The notes under the pieces were generated by a model, which saw only the letters and a program-made list of their open reading frames with translations, was not told the DNA's origin and made no database searches. DNA of 64,000 nucleotides. Source: Ischnura elegans. Its lineage: Eukaryota > Arthropoda > Insecta > Odonata > Coenagrionidae. Made by a program: the position numbers and the translations under genes. Shown piece by piece: positions 1-11,765 of the stretch (the first letter of the stretch is position 1; the number at the start of each line of letters is the position of its first letter). Location: assembly GCF_921293095.1 (NCBI RefSeq), contig NC_060258.1, positions 2,480,001-2,544,000 on the forward strand. Reading direction: 5' to 3'.

Positions 1-501
1 ATTAGAGAGAAGGGGGGTTTGAGGGAGAGAACCGAGAGAGAACCGTCACGGCGGCTGACCGAGTCGGAAGTTCGGGTCTTTGAGAGGGGAGGGTCGTTGT
101 GAGGGGAAGTTGTCCTGGGATGAGGGGAATAAACTTGGAGGGGGTGATCTATGATCGCACGAAGTTCCTCCAGTGGTCATAGTGGTTCGCTCATGCCATT
201 CGACGGAGCCCCATCTCTACCTCGAGAATCTCCCCACGTGCCTGTCGTGTTTAGCCTTTAATTAATAAATTCGGAAATCAGAATGGCAAAATCAAATTCC
301 AGCATCAACTTCTTCGTCTTGGGAAGCAGCTGAGGCATAGGGATGCATAATCCACAAATGATAAATGATTAACCTCTCATTACTGCCATATGTACCCAGT
401 GGGCCACCTCTTAGTTCAATTTGCCACCGTTAAGCGTACTCAGTACGCGTTCTGAACTGCTGTATCTATGAATTTATCTCTTTCGAGTATAGTGTTTTAA
501 C
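1..501. other. non-coding, nothing recognised
   Basis: Purine-rich sequence (GA-rich runs in the first 130 bases) followed by ordinary AT-rich DNA. No ORF, splice-bounded exon, RNA gene or repeat end could be supported here. Confidence 0.5.
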
Positions 502-509
502 TTAAAACT

Positions 510-942
510 AGGGATGGTCGGATCGGATAGCTCGGATCCAAACATCCGCGGATACTGCCCTTCATCGGATCCAAAGACGCGGAAGACATCGGATCTGGAT
601 CCGAAATTTTGAATAATAGCTTCAGTGCCCGTAAGGGTGGATATAGATTCTATTCACGATTATATCTTCGAATTCGCCGTCGCATTTGATTGTTCTACTA
701 CACAGGAACCGTTTTGTTTGAAAGCTCTCGCAGAGGTTACGTAGGAGATTTTCAGTTGTGAAAAATAAAAAAGGCAAAATATGACTGGCACAGAGGAAGA
801 GGTTGAGCAATCATCGGGGGAATCTCAGCGATAGGAATTTGAAAATGCATTTGGATCTGAAAATATGCAATCCGAAAGATCCGGCTCCGAAAATCAAGGA
901 TCCGATTCGAATCCGATAAAAATCCTGGATCCGTCCGTCCCT
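510..942. mobile_element. hAT-like MITE rich in GGATCC/GGATCGG words
   Basis: The ends are inverted: AGGGATGGTCGGATCGGAT at the left and, read on the other strand, AGGGACGGACGGATCCAGGA at the right. The flanks are TTAAAACT (502-509) and AAAAAACT (943-950), 6 of 8 positions alike, which fits an 8-bp hAT-type target duplication that has drifted. The interior repeats GGATC/CGGAT words on both sides of a neutral core and has no transposase ORF, so it would be non-autonomous. The hAT assignment rests on duplication length and the AGGG start only; another TIR superfamily is possible. Confidence 0.55.
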
Positions 943-950
943 AAAAAACT

Positions 951-1994
951 GATTACTTCGTTTTTTCAAGGAATGTTTTTTTTTCTAATAAAATCTCATC
1001 ATGATTTTTATGTGTTCAGGTTTTTAAAAGCATTTTTCATGAAATTCTGTTTCAAGCCGGCGAGCTTACTAAGGTGGTCTTCAAAATCACTGCCTTTCTT
1101 CAACTGCACTATCTTTTGAACGTCAAAAAGGGTTAGCTTCTTGAGTTTGAGGTACAATATCTTCCTTAGATGTTCAAAGCCTTATCTGTCTTTTCCACTC
1201 TTCATCAGCTAGAGCCAGCCCCACGTGAGTTTGTTCCACATCATTAGTTCACTCAAAGGGGCCATGCGCTTCGCTCAGCATCTTTTTTCTTCTATCTTGG
1301 TCAGCAATCAACAAAGATGAACAATCTAAACAATCACCATATACCAGGACTCCGACATATTTTCTTGCCTGTAGAAGGGGTTCAAATAATATGCATTTCA
1401 GCAGAAGAGAGCGGTGCACATTGAACTTACGCGTACGTACGCATTATGATGTTCTCAGCAACATGATGTTGGTAAAACAGATCATCTGAGCAGCACAACA
1501 TAACCTCGCCGCAAGAGGTGACTGATAGTTATGTTTGTCTGGCAAGTAACACTAGTTATTTTTTAAAAGAAAGGAAGAATTTCATTCCCAAAAATGATTT
1601 ATGCTTCTTGATTAATGTATTCTATTACAATGGTTCACAGTAAGCAGTGAAACATAAATTATGTCTTAATGCCACTCTTTTTGGTTATGAGAACATGTGT
1701 TTCATTGGATCTTCAGTTAACATATAAATTGTTGTCAATCAGTTTTTGCAGAAAGGTGCAACGGTGCACCTCGGTCGGAGATTTAGTCTGCACGGGGTAC
1801 GCTCAGAATTCCTTCCTGAAGACTCCGATAAACTCCCACAGTAGCACTCACAATTTCACTCCAACTACTTTTTCTGGCCTAAAATCAATTTACTCATCAA
1901 AGAAATCATCCACACAGCACTCGTAAAAATTTACAAATCTCTATAAATTTTCTGCATTGAAGTTTGTCGTGGAAATGATCGTTATATATTTTGA
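951..1994. other. intergenic, nothing recognised
   Basis: AT-rich DNA with only short unconvincing ORFs. No conserved protein motif, RNA gene or terminal repeat was seen. Confidence 0.45.
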
Positions 1995-3668
1995 ACAAAA
2001 TCTATTACTAAGCTCTAAGTTCGTTCAAAATCCCTTTTCGTGGGTCCACGTTTTTCCCTTGTATCTCCTGTATTTTTTCCAGCAGTACTCTCCACGAGAA
2101 AATCAACTACTAAAAATCTCTTGCTCGCAAAGTCTACACAACAACCTACACGCTAGGAATATTTCATTTTTAATTCAAGGGAAAATCCAACGATTTAGTA
2201 TCTCTCCTCATCTCAAAACTATTTCTAAAAACGGAAATAAATGACGCCAAGGTGCCAAATGAATAATTTTTGTTTCTGTGGTCGTTAGGAATTATTGAGT
2301 CACAGAACCACAAGATTTATAGTTATCCAAACTCATGAACTTCCTTGCGAGATCACTACAAATCACAAAAAAGTATAACCAATAGAGCACTCGTCAATAA
2401 GTGGTGGGCATCAACAGAAAGCGTGCAACTGAAAGTTTCAAACAGTTTCGACCGAAATTTGTAAGAGTTAAAAAAGGGAATTTATCCATAGGGACCTGGG
2501 TCTTCCCCAGTATAACTTGGAGGGATATGGTTGGACCGCATAGTAAGAAATGTGATATATTTTAATTTTGCGCGGATTTGCATTCTAGCGGCGGACCTGC
2601 AATCAAACCTATCCAAATGGAAGTATATGGAGGGTAAAAACCACATCTTTTAACACTAAAATGACCGGAGGTGGTCAATTAACCGATTGCGATTTCATTT
2701 CGCGCACCTTTTTGTTATTTTCCGACCGATAACGCTGAGATTTTTTACTTCTGACATTTTGGAACACAACCTGAAAATGAAGTATTTTGAGTGGAAAAAA
2801 TTCAAATCAAGTTTAATGGCGGCTTTTACCTAGAATGACCGTGAGCGGTCAAATGGCCGTTTTTGTATTTAATACCGTAATTTAGCTCACTTTGCCCATT
2901 CTTGGTGTCAGTCTCACCAAATATCATAGCGTGCACTTTAAAACACACGACTGATACTCAAGTTTGATTCTCATTTTCTTACGTATGAGTTTACAGTTTA
3001 TGTGAAGGAGAGACACAAGCAATACCATAGCATGCGTCGTCGTAGAGAGTCACCACTAACCAAGCCTAATAGGCATACTATGGGTAGTGATAAACAATCA
3101 TTTAGCTGAAATTCCTCGTTGCGTTCGTTGTGCCTGTCTTATAAACGATCATGGATACTTCCAACCACCTCCCCGTCAACTTGTTCGCTTTCACTCCGCC
3201 TTGCTTTCCCGTGATCGCTGCTTCTTCTGATGGTTTCCTTTAATATTCCTCTGTTCTGCACGTTCCATAGATATTGTCAACAACGCTCTAAATGCCACTC
3301 TCATTGTCCCTTCGCGCTTGGTCTCCAGAATATATCTTACTGAGAGGTTTCAGTTTAGTCACAGACTCAGAGTAACGATAAAATGAAATGCATAACGCCA
3401 TATCCCGAAGGATTCTTTTCTACCTCCTCGAGATTCAAATACGCGTCTTAATCTATAACTTAGGTCACATTATATAAGCGCTGCCTCTTTCACTGTCTCG
3501 TAGTCTACCTTGGCGTTCTTGATTCGTTCAAGATTCGAGTTTGCGAAGAGTTGTTTGTCCTAGGGTGACGACACTTTATCCTGGAACCCACTTGGCGTGT
3601 TTATAAGTGCCGATATCGGCATTTTGCATCTCCTTCGTACCACTTTTTGTGACCCAGAAAAATCCAAA
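1995..3668 (+). repeat. copy 1 of a ~1.7 kb dispersed repeat
   Basis: Aligns by eye, with interruptions, to 11766-13195. Shared landmarks are GGTCCACGTTTTTCCCTT, CTAGCGGCGGACCTGCAATC, the TTAA element end, the GAGAGACACAAGCAATACC block and ACATCGGCATTTTGCAT-like sequence near the end. This copy carries about 150 extra bases before the TTAA element. It is cut off near 3668, where the Penelope-like fragment begins. The homology starts upstream of the TTAA element, so the duplicated unit is larger than that transposon. Confidence 0.75.
2654..3668 (+). mobile_element. TTAA-flanked piggyBac-like element, copy 1, 3' end lost
   Basis: A TTAA at 2650-2653 is followed by CACTAAAATGACCGG, which matches 14 of 15 bases of the inverted right end of the sister copy at 12155-13730. 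A related subterminal motif (GAATGACCGTGAGCGGTCAA) lies inside. No right-hand TIR is seen: the element runs into the PLE fragment at about 3668. No transposase was recognised, so it is presumably non-autonomous. The piggyBac assignment rests on the TTAA target and short TIR. Confidence 0.55.
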
Positions 3669-3669
3669 G

Positions 3670-4136
3670 TTTTTTTTTATTACGGAAAAATTTCACAGGC
3701 AACCGCAAACCTTTTTCCCAGAGAAGACTTTAAAATTTCATATTATAACACATCTAACTTAAGGGCGTTATTATGCAATACGAAAGATAAAATTGACATA
3801 AATGATAGAAGTGGCATATACAAAATCAAATGCAGTGACTGTGAGACCTGTTACATAGGGCAGACTGGACGTTCGTTCCGATTAGGAACAGAGGAACACG
3901 GAAGGCATTTGAAAAACGGGGAGATAGACAAATCGCATTTCGCGAAACACTTATGGGAGAGTGACCACAGGAGAGATTTTGTTCCGGAAGTTCTCCACCT
4001 TGAGAAAAAGGGAAGAAGGATGGACTGCTTGGAGGAGTTGGAAATTAGGAAACACATCAAGAGTGGAATTTTAGCGAATGAGAATATTTTTTATCAACTA
4101 TTTCCCCCACTTGGAAATTCCCCTGAAGTAGAGTAA
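3670..4136 (+). pseudogene. Penelope-like element, C-terminal GIY-YIG endonuclease fragment (5'-truncated)
   Basis: The open frame ends in a stop at 4134-4136. It contains the GIY-YIG signature of Penelope-like retroelements: GIYKIKCSDCETCYIGQTGR, an R-x-x-x-E-H-type segment, then LEELEIRKHIKSG and LANENIFYQLF near the C-terminus. Upstream residues (FYYGKISQATANLF, LRALLCNTKDKI) match the linker between RT and endonuclease in this class. The RT core is absent, so this is a 5'-truncated insertion, as is usual for retroelements, lying inside the repeat at 1995-3668. Although the endonuclease frame is open, the element cannot move by itself. A hammerhead-like motif follows. Other GIY-YIG retroelements cannot be fully excluded. 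Confidence 0.82.
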
Positions 4137-4217
4137 CGCTCCAACCTCAACGCAACCCTCCCCTACCAACGCGTATTAGCAACCGGATAAACAACAACTA
4201 AATAACTGTTAATATAA

Positions 4218-4276
4218 CGATTTCTGTACCTGATGATGTCGCCTCTGCGACGAAACCGGTCGTAAGGAATAAATCG
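4218..4276 (+). ncRNA. hammerhead-ribozyme-like motif downstream of the PLE ORF
   Basis: The motif folds by inspection as a type I hammerhead. Outer stem I is CGATTT (4218-4223) with AAATCG (4271-4276), with an internal loop, then inner stem I TAC (4227-4229) with GTA (4262-4264). The core is CTGATGA (4230-4236). Stem II is GTCGC/GCGAC (4238-4242/4247-4251) with a CTCT loop, followed by GAAA (4252-4255). Stem III is the self-complementary ACCGGT (4255-4260), and C4261 is the expected cleavage base. Two features depart from the textbook form: an extra unpaired T at 4237 between core and stem II, and a loopless stem III that could form only as a dimer. Hammerheads are known in Penelope-like elements, which fits the position about 80 bp after the endonuclease stop. 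Activity is inferred only. Confidence 0.72.
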
Positions 4277-4289
4277 TGTGAAAAGCTAC

Positions 4290-5718
4290 CAAAACTCCTA
4301 TTTGTTCAGAGTGGATTTTCACAAGGTAAAGTCAGAAACAATCGAGTTTATTGAACTCTCTATTTCATACTCTTTTTATTAAGAATCAGTTCAAGAATTC
4401 TTCCATCGTTCTCAGTCTGAAAAAAAACGGATGATCATCTGAAGGAGTGAATAATTGCGTCCCTAAGTGCTCGATATTTTTCGGTGTACTTAAAACTGAC
4501 CAGATCATATGGTATTTTTTCCTTTGCTTAAACCAACTTTCATGCCAATATTCCCGACAAACGTTGGTTTAAGTTTTCGCGCTATGATTTCTTTACGACT
4601 ACTTTTTATTTACGCCTATACCTCAAGGATTTAGAAAGATACCGCTGATTGCTGAGCTGGAAGTTACAATAGTCACTCCCAGACTATTCATCACCAGACG
4701 CCATCGCACATTAGGATAGCCAAAAAATAGTTAAATTCTAAGATCCATATGAAAGATGTCTTTTTTGCAGTTTCATTAGAAATAAAACTAGAAAAAATAC
4801 CTCATCATAGAAGACATTGCAGTAAATTAAAACAATTACACCAAAATGTGGGTTTAGCTTTTGTCACCGTCCATGATTTCAATTAATTGGAATTTTTTCG
4901 GAGTTGTGTTTAAGCAAAATTGAAATTTCCCTACTTGCTGAAAAACAGTAATTTTTAACGTCACCACCGTGATAAATACTATTCATATTAGTTTATCAAT
5001 GAAAAATGTACTGCGAAACAATGCAGAATTATATATGAAAAATATTTATGAAATTTGTTTTTACATGTGGTTATACAAATGAAGCTTCAATAAAGGTACT
5101 GAGAATAAAAAACTCTTCTGCATACATTGTGTAATACTTTCGTGGCAGAAAATAAAAATTAATTGTCAAAGACATGGAAATAGTAGTAAATTCCTAAATC
5201 ATAGAAACTACATTTGCACAGCAGATAATAACCAAAGAAGCACAAAAGCGTTTTAAAGGCAACAATCGGTTTTGAAGTGCTCTTCAATAATTATGGAAAA
5301 ATAGCAAAGGGAAATATTTAATTTATGAAAACTTCTGAATGATAACAAATTAATCACTTGCGCATTTAGCAAAATGTTATGTAATTGCCGGAATTGAACT
5401 TTAAGTTATGAAATTTTGTGGAATCCTACCGCAAGCATTAGCTGCACAAAAAATGCATTCATCCTATTTTTCAGGAATGCTCTGAATAGTCACATTAAAT
5501 ACTGAAACAGTTACAATACTACGGGAGTTGCAAATTTATCTCTTCGGCACATGCCTCACACAGTGCACGTTATGACTGAACACCATACTATGTTCCTTTT
5601 TCCGAATTTTACAACCACTAAACTTGAAAACGGAATTTTGGTAAAAGTAAAACTATTTTCATCATGAAAACGAAAGTTTTCTTAAATATTTTTTTAACCA
5701 TCTGCATTAATATCTTAC
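4290..5718. other. AT-rich, no gene recognised
   Basis: About 1.4 kb of AT-rich sequence downstream, in minus-strand terms, of the THAP exon. The second half of a THAP domain (the C-x2-H exon) was looked for here and not found. Confidence 0.4.
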
Positions 5719-5863
5719 CTGTTTCTGCATTCACTAAGTGCTGTCTCCGGCAAGCGTCGATCCAAATTCTCCTCTCTAAACCTTTGGGAAAACGATAAAA
5801 CTTCACACTTCCTTTGCATTTGCGATAGCTATTGCTGCAGCCAGAAACCGAGCAAAAAGACAT
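5719..5863 (-). CDS. orphan first coding exon with the N-terminal half of a THAP zinc finger
   Basis: Starting at the ATG at 5863 the frame reads MSFCSVSGCSNS, then KFYRFPK and RIWIDACRRQ. This is the THAP pattern: an N-terminal C-x4-C pair, the F-x-x-F-P segment and a W-x-x-A-(C/I)-x-R helix. After 145 nt (48 codons plus one base) there is a strong splice donor, AG|GTAAGA, whose GT begins at 5718. THAP domains bind DNA through a C2CH zinc site; here the second C-x2-H pair would be in the next exon, which I could not find at lower coordinates. It may be a host gene with a distant second exon, an exon of a P-element-like transposase, or a relic. A frame continuing past the donor and one extending upstream of the ATG are not thought to be coding. 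Confidence 0.68.
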
Positions 5864-6575
5864 CGGAGTTCCTTGGGTGCGATTTCCTGTAAACAAAAGT
5901 TGTTCGCCACGATATCCAGTTGTCTTCCCAAGATGCACGTTGGAAATGGAATCCGGTTGACCGCACTCGATCGTCTGCATGCGCAATGGCTTACCCATTT
6001 CAGTAGTACCAAGCAGAATAAGTACTCATACGGAAGTAGGGGGAAAGTTAATTTGGTCAAGAAAGTCCACATCCAAAGCTAAACTCAGGTCTTACTTGGT
6101 TGGCGTGTTAATTTCTGAGTGAAATGCCTCCATTTTTCGATATTTTTTCTTGAGAACCGTCATGTTAAAAAAAACCGAAAATCCGATGCAACATGCGGAA
6201 ATGTTCCTTTCGGGATATCTGAAATTGTCTCAATACCGCGACATTGAAACAGATTTTCGAAGGAGGGATTCATTTTTTGCGTAAATTAAGTCCTGCAATA
6301 CGGAGCAAAATATGCGCATAAACCATTGCCCGGGGATGAGGAATACAATGCGTCGACCGGTTTGTTTAATGTATGTAATCGATGCAAAACACTAATTCTT
6401 TCGAAAATATTAAAAAGAATTGACGAACATTTTCAAAAAGTACCGCAAAATTCAAAATTTGAGTGCGAAATATACTTCGAAAGCATTGATGTTTTTACAA
6501 TAATAAATTAATTAATTCAACTTGGAAACGCCAAAAAAACACCATCATTAACGAAATTTGCTATGAAGTAGCTAT
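5864..6575. other. 5' flank of THAP exon, nothing recognised
   Basis: AT-rich DNA between the THAP start codon and the piggyBac element. It would include the promoter or 5' UTR if the THAP exon is a first exon, but no clear core promoter motif was identified. Confidence 0.35.
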
Positions 6576-6593
6576 TTAACCCATTAATGCCCA

Positions 6594-6613
6594 GACGTAT
6601 CTTTAGATACGTC
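6594..6613. repeat. subterminal palindrome of the piggyBac element
   Basis: GACGTATC-TTTA-GATACGTC reads almost the same on both strands and sits immediately inside the left TIR. Related copies occur at about 6945-6965, where it is followed by TGGGCA as in the TIR, and near 9040-9055 at the right end. Placement at both ends suggests transposase-binding subterminal repeats, by inference. Confidence 0.6.
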
Positions 6614-8171
6614 ACACTTTAAAAATTCCTAAATACTCTGTGGTTTGTTGTTAATGCGCTTTCTTTACGTAATATGACAGAATAAAGTCTTCAAATGGTA
6701 TACAAGTGATTTAGATTATTTAAGCCAATATTTACAATTGTTATGCTTACTTAAACATGGCTGGTCATGAACTACTCAGAAATCGCTACGCTATGGTCAT
6801 GTGAAAATTAAATTTTCACATAAACCATTGAGTTATCTGAATCCAGTTTTTACCTGTTTTATTTTAAATGTATAAGAAATATTATCTTTTTAAAGGGATT
6901 CATTTTTCTTTCAAGCTCCTCACAAAACTAATCAGTAAAGTTTTGACGTATCTAAAGATACGTCTGGGCACTTGTGGCACTAAAAATTCAAGTTTTGACT
7001 TATAGGTATGTTTCATTCTCTTTATTGATTAGATGAATAATTAATAATTTTATAAACCTAATTATGTGATAGATTGAAGACAGTTTTATATTCCTGCCAT
7101 TTTATGAAGTATAATATTGAACAATTAGGAAAATACTGCAAAACAGGAATTTTCTCAGAATTATTGTGCATCCTCATTTGAATTGTGATAAAGTGCCTTC
7201 ATTGGAAGCAGAAAATGAGTCAGTATTGGATTTTTGGAAATGCAAATACTCGCAATATCAAGTTGCCTATCCTGGCACAGTAGCGGATAAAGAAAAGAAT
7301 TCAAGGGGGGTACAAAAGATATCTTGAGCTATATTTACTTGTATCGTAATGAAAAATAATCAAGTCACGTGCAAAGTTTAGGAAAGTTTTATTTAAAATG
7401 ATTATAAACAAGGCATTATTATTATTATATATATTATATAATTATTAAATATACAAGGCAATGCCATCTCATGATATGAAAGAGTTACAATTGTAGTTCT
7501 GCCCTGTTAGGCAATGCGGGCGGCCACGAAATAGGGGGGCGCGCTCCCCCTTCGCCTCCCATATTTATCTGCCGCTGTCATGGTATTACTTGTATTCTGT
7601 ATCGCCAACGGTGGAATGGATTGATTACTTTGTTTCTCGTTCAACTTTCCCCTGGCAATAATATCCAATTTGCAAGCCGGAAATCAGTGTACAAAATAAG
7701 CAACTTTGGTGAACATTGATAAAGAAACTTTGTACTACGCTCCATCAACAAAAACTCTGTACTTTGTATTCAAATTCGAGTCTCCGAAAGATATACCTGG
7801 CATAAGGGGGAATCTGCGCTTTAAAAACGTTTCAATCGTCTCTTCTGTAAATACATTTTTGTTACTTTTGTTGCACACCCATTGCTATATAAGTCAAGAA
7901 AACAGCATAGGGGCTCCCATTTACCGCTGAGAAGAGAAGACGTACCTAGTGATGGAGCAGAGGTGAAACAAATCTAAAATAGCTCTAACATCAGCGCTCT
8001 CAGCAGAAAAAATTCAAGACAAATTTTATGAACAATTGTTAAAAACGTTAGTACATTCTTCGCACGTACAAATCGAAGTGATTAATGAAGTGTTTGGAAT
8101 ATGGCTTCTCTCAGGTCACCGTCTACTTAGTTGATGGCTTTATAGGAGGTCATCTCCAGACTGCACCATCG

Positions 8172-8880
8172 AAATAATTTCTCAGTCAATGCGAAGGAAC
8201 AGGTTTGAAGAAATGTTAAGGTTTCTATATCTGGCAGATAATTATTATAATGGTAAGAATGATGGCAAGGATAGGATATATAAAGTTCAACCTTAGTTTG
8301 AGGTTTTGAACTAGACTTTCAAAATTGTAAGCGCTGGAGAATACTGTTTGGTGGATGAATCAATCAACCTCTACTATGGTAGATATGGCTGCAAGCAATG
8401 TATTAGAGGAAACGAGTAAGATTATGGTTAAAATTATGGTGTATTTACGAATCAAGTAAAACTTTATCATGCTGTAGCCAACCTTCAGAGAACAGATCTT
8501 GGTCAAGGAGATGTACTTTTAGGACTAGTGGATGAGTGAAAATTACCACCAGGTACAAACATATTTGCTGACAACTTATTCATATCAGAATTGATTACTA
8601 TTAGCATACATTAAAAATGAAAACTCCCGTTTGTTATTCTGTTTCCGAAATGCCAGTGGCGATCGCGGACTACAATTCTCACATGGGTGGAGTGGACATG
8701 TGTGATCAATTCCTGGCAAATTACCGGACAACAATCAGGAATAAAATTGGTGGTTCAAATATTTCAGATGAGACTTGGATTTATCAGTTGTACGGGGATG
8801 GTTACGGTATAAAAAACTCGGATACAGTATCACACTGCTGTAAAATTTCAAAATGCAAATGTAAATTGTTCACGTTATAA
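8172..8880 (+). pseudogene. piggyBac DDE_Tnp_1_7-type transposase, C-terminal two thirds, broken
   Basis: Pieces in different frames and with stops still spell the family. From about 8172: IISQSMRRNRFEEMLRFLYL then ADN and KDRIYKVQP. From about 8350: VDESINLYYGRYGCKQCIRG, with the first catalytic Asp. Near 8560: PPGTNIFADNLFIS, with the second Asp. From 8670: YNSHMGGVDMCDQ, with the third Asp context. The stops after the KVQP segment and after GNE, plus frameshifts, rule out function. The cysteine-rich C-terminal domain is reduced to a few cysteines before the stop at 8878-8880. In piggyBac this enzyme cuts at TTAA and leaves no footprint on excision. Confidence 0.88.
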
Positions 8881-9191
8881 TACTATAATAATACTCAAAA
8901 TTATATTATTTGATGCATAATAATTCTAATTCAAGTATTAAAAACTACTGATGAAGGCATGATGATGAATTATATAGCAAAAACGTGCATAAACACAATT
9001 AAATGATAATGTGCATTTTTGACCACTTAAGTGCCCAGATGTATCTTAAGATACGTGTAGGATTAAGTACTATGCAAATGTTAGATATTTTTTAAAATAT
9101 TTTTTCCCGCATCAGGTATGATGTCTTATCTTAATTTAAGCAAAAAAAGTAAAATTTTTAGAAAAAAATCTTCTGGGCATTAATGGGTTAA

Positions 9192-11765
9192 TACCTTGAT
9201 CTACGCAACCAAGATCCTCGGTGCGTAGTGAAGATAACCTTGACGCATTTCAAAACTGCCCCAAAAATACGATTTACGCTACAAGGAAAATAGAATAATT
9301 ATTATTTAACCACATTCGAGTGACGTACATATTTGGAAGTTCCGTTTCTATTAACTGAATTATTATTTTGTAAACCGTTTATGCATTTCTACATCATATA
9401 TTAAAGAATTTTCGTTTTCTTGACCAAACGAATCACACTGAACCTGCACATGGCATGTTGGCGCGTAGAAGAGTATTGAAAAACAAAGACTTCTATAAAT
9501 CGCATGGAGTCATTCAACAAGAGTTGAAAACGTATGGAAAGCCGTTACACATGCATCTTCTCAATACACAGCAGTTACAATACGAATTATGACGTCTGGA
9601 AATCCTATTGAAACGTTCAAAAGGAGTTCCAAATGCGTACAAAGCAGTTCCACACCAACATACTCTGTAAAAATGATATCGAAAGGGAACGTCTTCATAT
9701 TTCCAATTTTTGGTACAAGTGAGTGAAAATGAGTTCAACAGCATTTCCAATGCAGATTTTGGTGTTTCAAAAGGGTTCCAAAGCAGTTGGAAAGCAGAAA
9801 TGTTTCCTTGAGTAACCGCTGCTGGCAATTTTTTCAAGAAGACGCATTTTATTGTCATTTGTACAAATAATTGCATGGTGATTGTGGTGCACGCATTTAA
9901 AATAAAACCCAAACTGAATCTTTGGTTTTCCCTTAAAACAACGAATGAAAGTTTGAGAAACAGTATTTTCTGCTTCAAATGTAAGAGAAAATGATACGCA
10001 AAAACAAATACGTTATTTTATACGTGAAATTTCAAACTCCTTCCCCAGATTTCAAACCACTTCAAAAATCAAGCAATATTATGCTCTGTCGAAATACATT
10101 ATTTTTAATTTTATCATCAACTTCGTATAAAAATATTTTGCGAATGATTCAGTACTTTATGGGTTATCTCGGACAATGAAACACTTCCACCGGTTTAAAA
10201 TGTAATTCTCCTGTGAAAGTGAGTTTTAAACCGTCAGACTTTATTTCTGAGAACTAGGGAGTAAAATCGGAAATTTTAGGAAAGCCATAAATTATTCTTT
10301 TAAAAGGAATTCAACGCGACCGATTTCTTGCAAACCATTTCTCTCTGTTTTCCACATTCTTTCTCAATGAAATATAGATCTTCCCTTTTTGTAGCTACAC
10401 AAACATGGACTCCACCTCCTCAACACCTGATACTTTTTTCTGGAAAATAACCCCTTCCCTATACCAACCTCGTAATAGCAGAGTGGTCCGGATTGCGAAA
10501 AAGTAGGACAAATATCAGATTTTTGTCGAATTGTTTTGAAAATTGCACCCCGTATGTTTTTCGGCGTACTTGCTCCATTTCTGCTGCTATTTTTAAGATA
10601 AAAAGTTATTTCAGAAAATATTTAGGAATTGCAATTCAAAAACTGTCTAATATTACGCTGACCGCATAAACAACCTTTAGTTATTACTAAACATGATAAT
10701 AAAATGGAATTCTTTAAAATGTATGATTAAATGACATTTAAAATTACTAAATAACCAAAAAAGGCAAAAAATTAAGGTTTTTTGGTGCATATTGACTTAC
10801 GTTGACGAGATGAGATCTTCAGACTTCTTGAGATACTGCTATTTGCACCAAAATATAATATATAAGAGTATGATTAGTTATGTAAACGTAATATATAGGA
10901 TTTTGAAACGTAATATAAAAGAATTTAAATAAGATTTTAAAAAGTAATGGAGTGAAAGTTAACTCCTACATTTACATTAGAGCATTTTTAATTTCTTATA
11001 TTCTTTAAAATAATAAATTTCAATACCAGATCCTCCTGAATCCCTCCCCTCCCTCTCCCCTTCGCATTCGCTCTCTAGATTATTCAATACATGGATTGAA
11101 AATATGAAGACCCCAAGTCAGGACCAGTCTCCGGAAAATATCTTCATTCGGGTAAATTCGAAATATTTTTCTGGCGTAATGCTCGCGCTACTTTCTTACA
11201 CCTTTAATTCACAATTCCTAGTCCTCCTCCAACAGTTACCCAATTGGAAAAAGAGCCGACTTCATCACATCTGCACAATGTATCAATACTATGCATTGTG
11301 GGAGCCCTTGTAGTGTCTTTAACAAGATACGCTTCTGCACCATTCCTAGTCCCCAATTAGCCTCATTTTTATGGCAAAATACATCCCTGCAGGGAAATGT
11401 CTTTTAAGCTAGTTTATTTCCCTTAGCAATGTAGGTTGTCGTATTTCTTGAGCGGGTAGATATCGGTTAATTCTTTGCTCAGATTATACTTATTTTTAGC
11501 GGAGTCAGAGGTTTAAAAAATTTATAAAAAACGCCCAGGGAACCTTATATTACCGTTATAGTACAAGAATGATACAACTCTGAGGTGTTTGAAAGGTTGC
11601 GAAAGACAACATCACAAATATGAATTATTTCATTCAACCAAGTATAATTCTTCTCTAATAAAGGTTTTACCGCAAACAAGCCCGCCATCTTCTCTCATGG
11701 AAATAAGCAAATTTCATATTCACAAATTAACAAGCTCAAGTTTTGCCTCCTCAACTCCGATTAAT
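9192..11765. other. AT-rich intergenic stretch
   Basis: No supported gene. The minus-strand 154-codon open frame at 9514-9978 has no recognisable domain and low-complexity repeated words (TTCCAAAGCAG, GTTCCAAA), so it is not called as a gene. No TIRs, SINE boxes or exons were found in the rest. Confidence 0.4.

Larger units (their letters stand above)
6580..9187 (+). mobile_element. degenerate piggyBac transposon, complete ends
   Basis: TTAA at 6576-6579 is followed by CCCATTAATGCCCAG (6580-6594). Its exact inverse is at 9173-9187, followed by TTAA at 9188-9191, so both the 15-bp TIRs and the 4-bp target duplication are perfect. The span is 2,608 bp, a normal piggyBac size. A near-palindrome built on GACGTATC/GATACGTC lies just inside the left end (6594-6613), recurs at about 6945-6965 and again near 9040-9055. 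The interior encodes a broken DDD transposase (separate entry). A CpG-bearing patch around 7530-7560 (GGGGGGCGCGCTCCCCC) looks foreign to the element. Confidence 0.9.

Noticed and set aside
5521..5580. minus-strand C-V-R-H as the missing THAP C-x2-H exon
   Set aside because: It lacks the following F and surrounding THAP residues and runs into a stop at once.
7400..7450. AT-rich tract resembling an origin or microsatellite
   Set aside because: Short irregular TATTA repeats inside the piggyBac element; no special structure.
9514..9978. 154-codon minus-strand open frame
   Set aside because: No domain, repeated low-complexity DNA words and no splice or promoter context; better explained as chance in AT-rich DNA.
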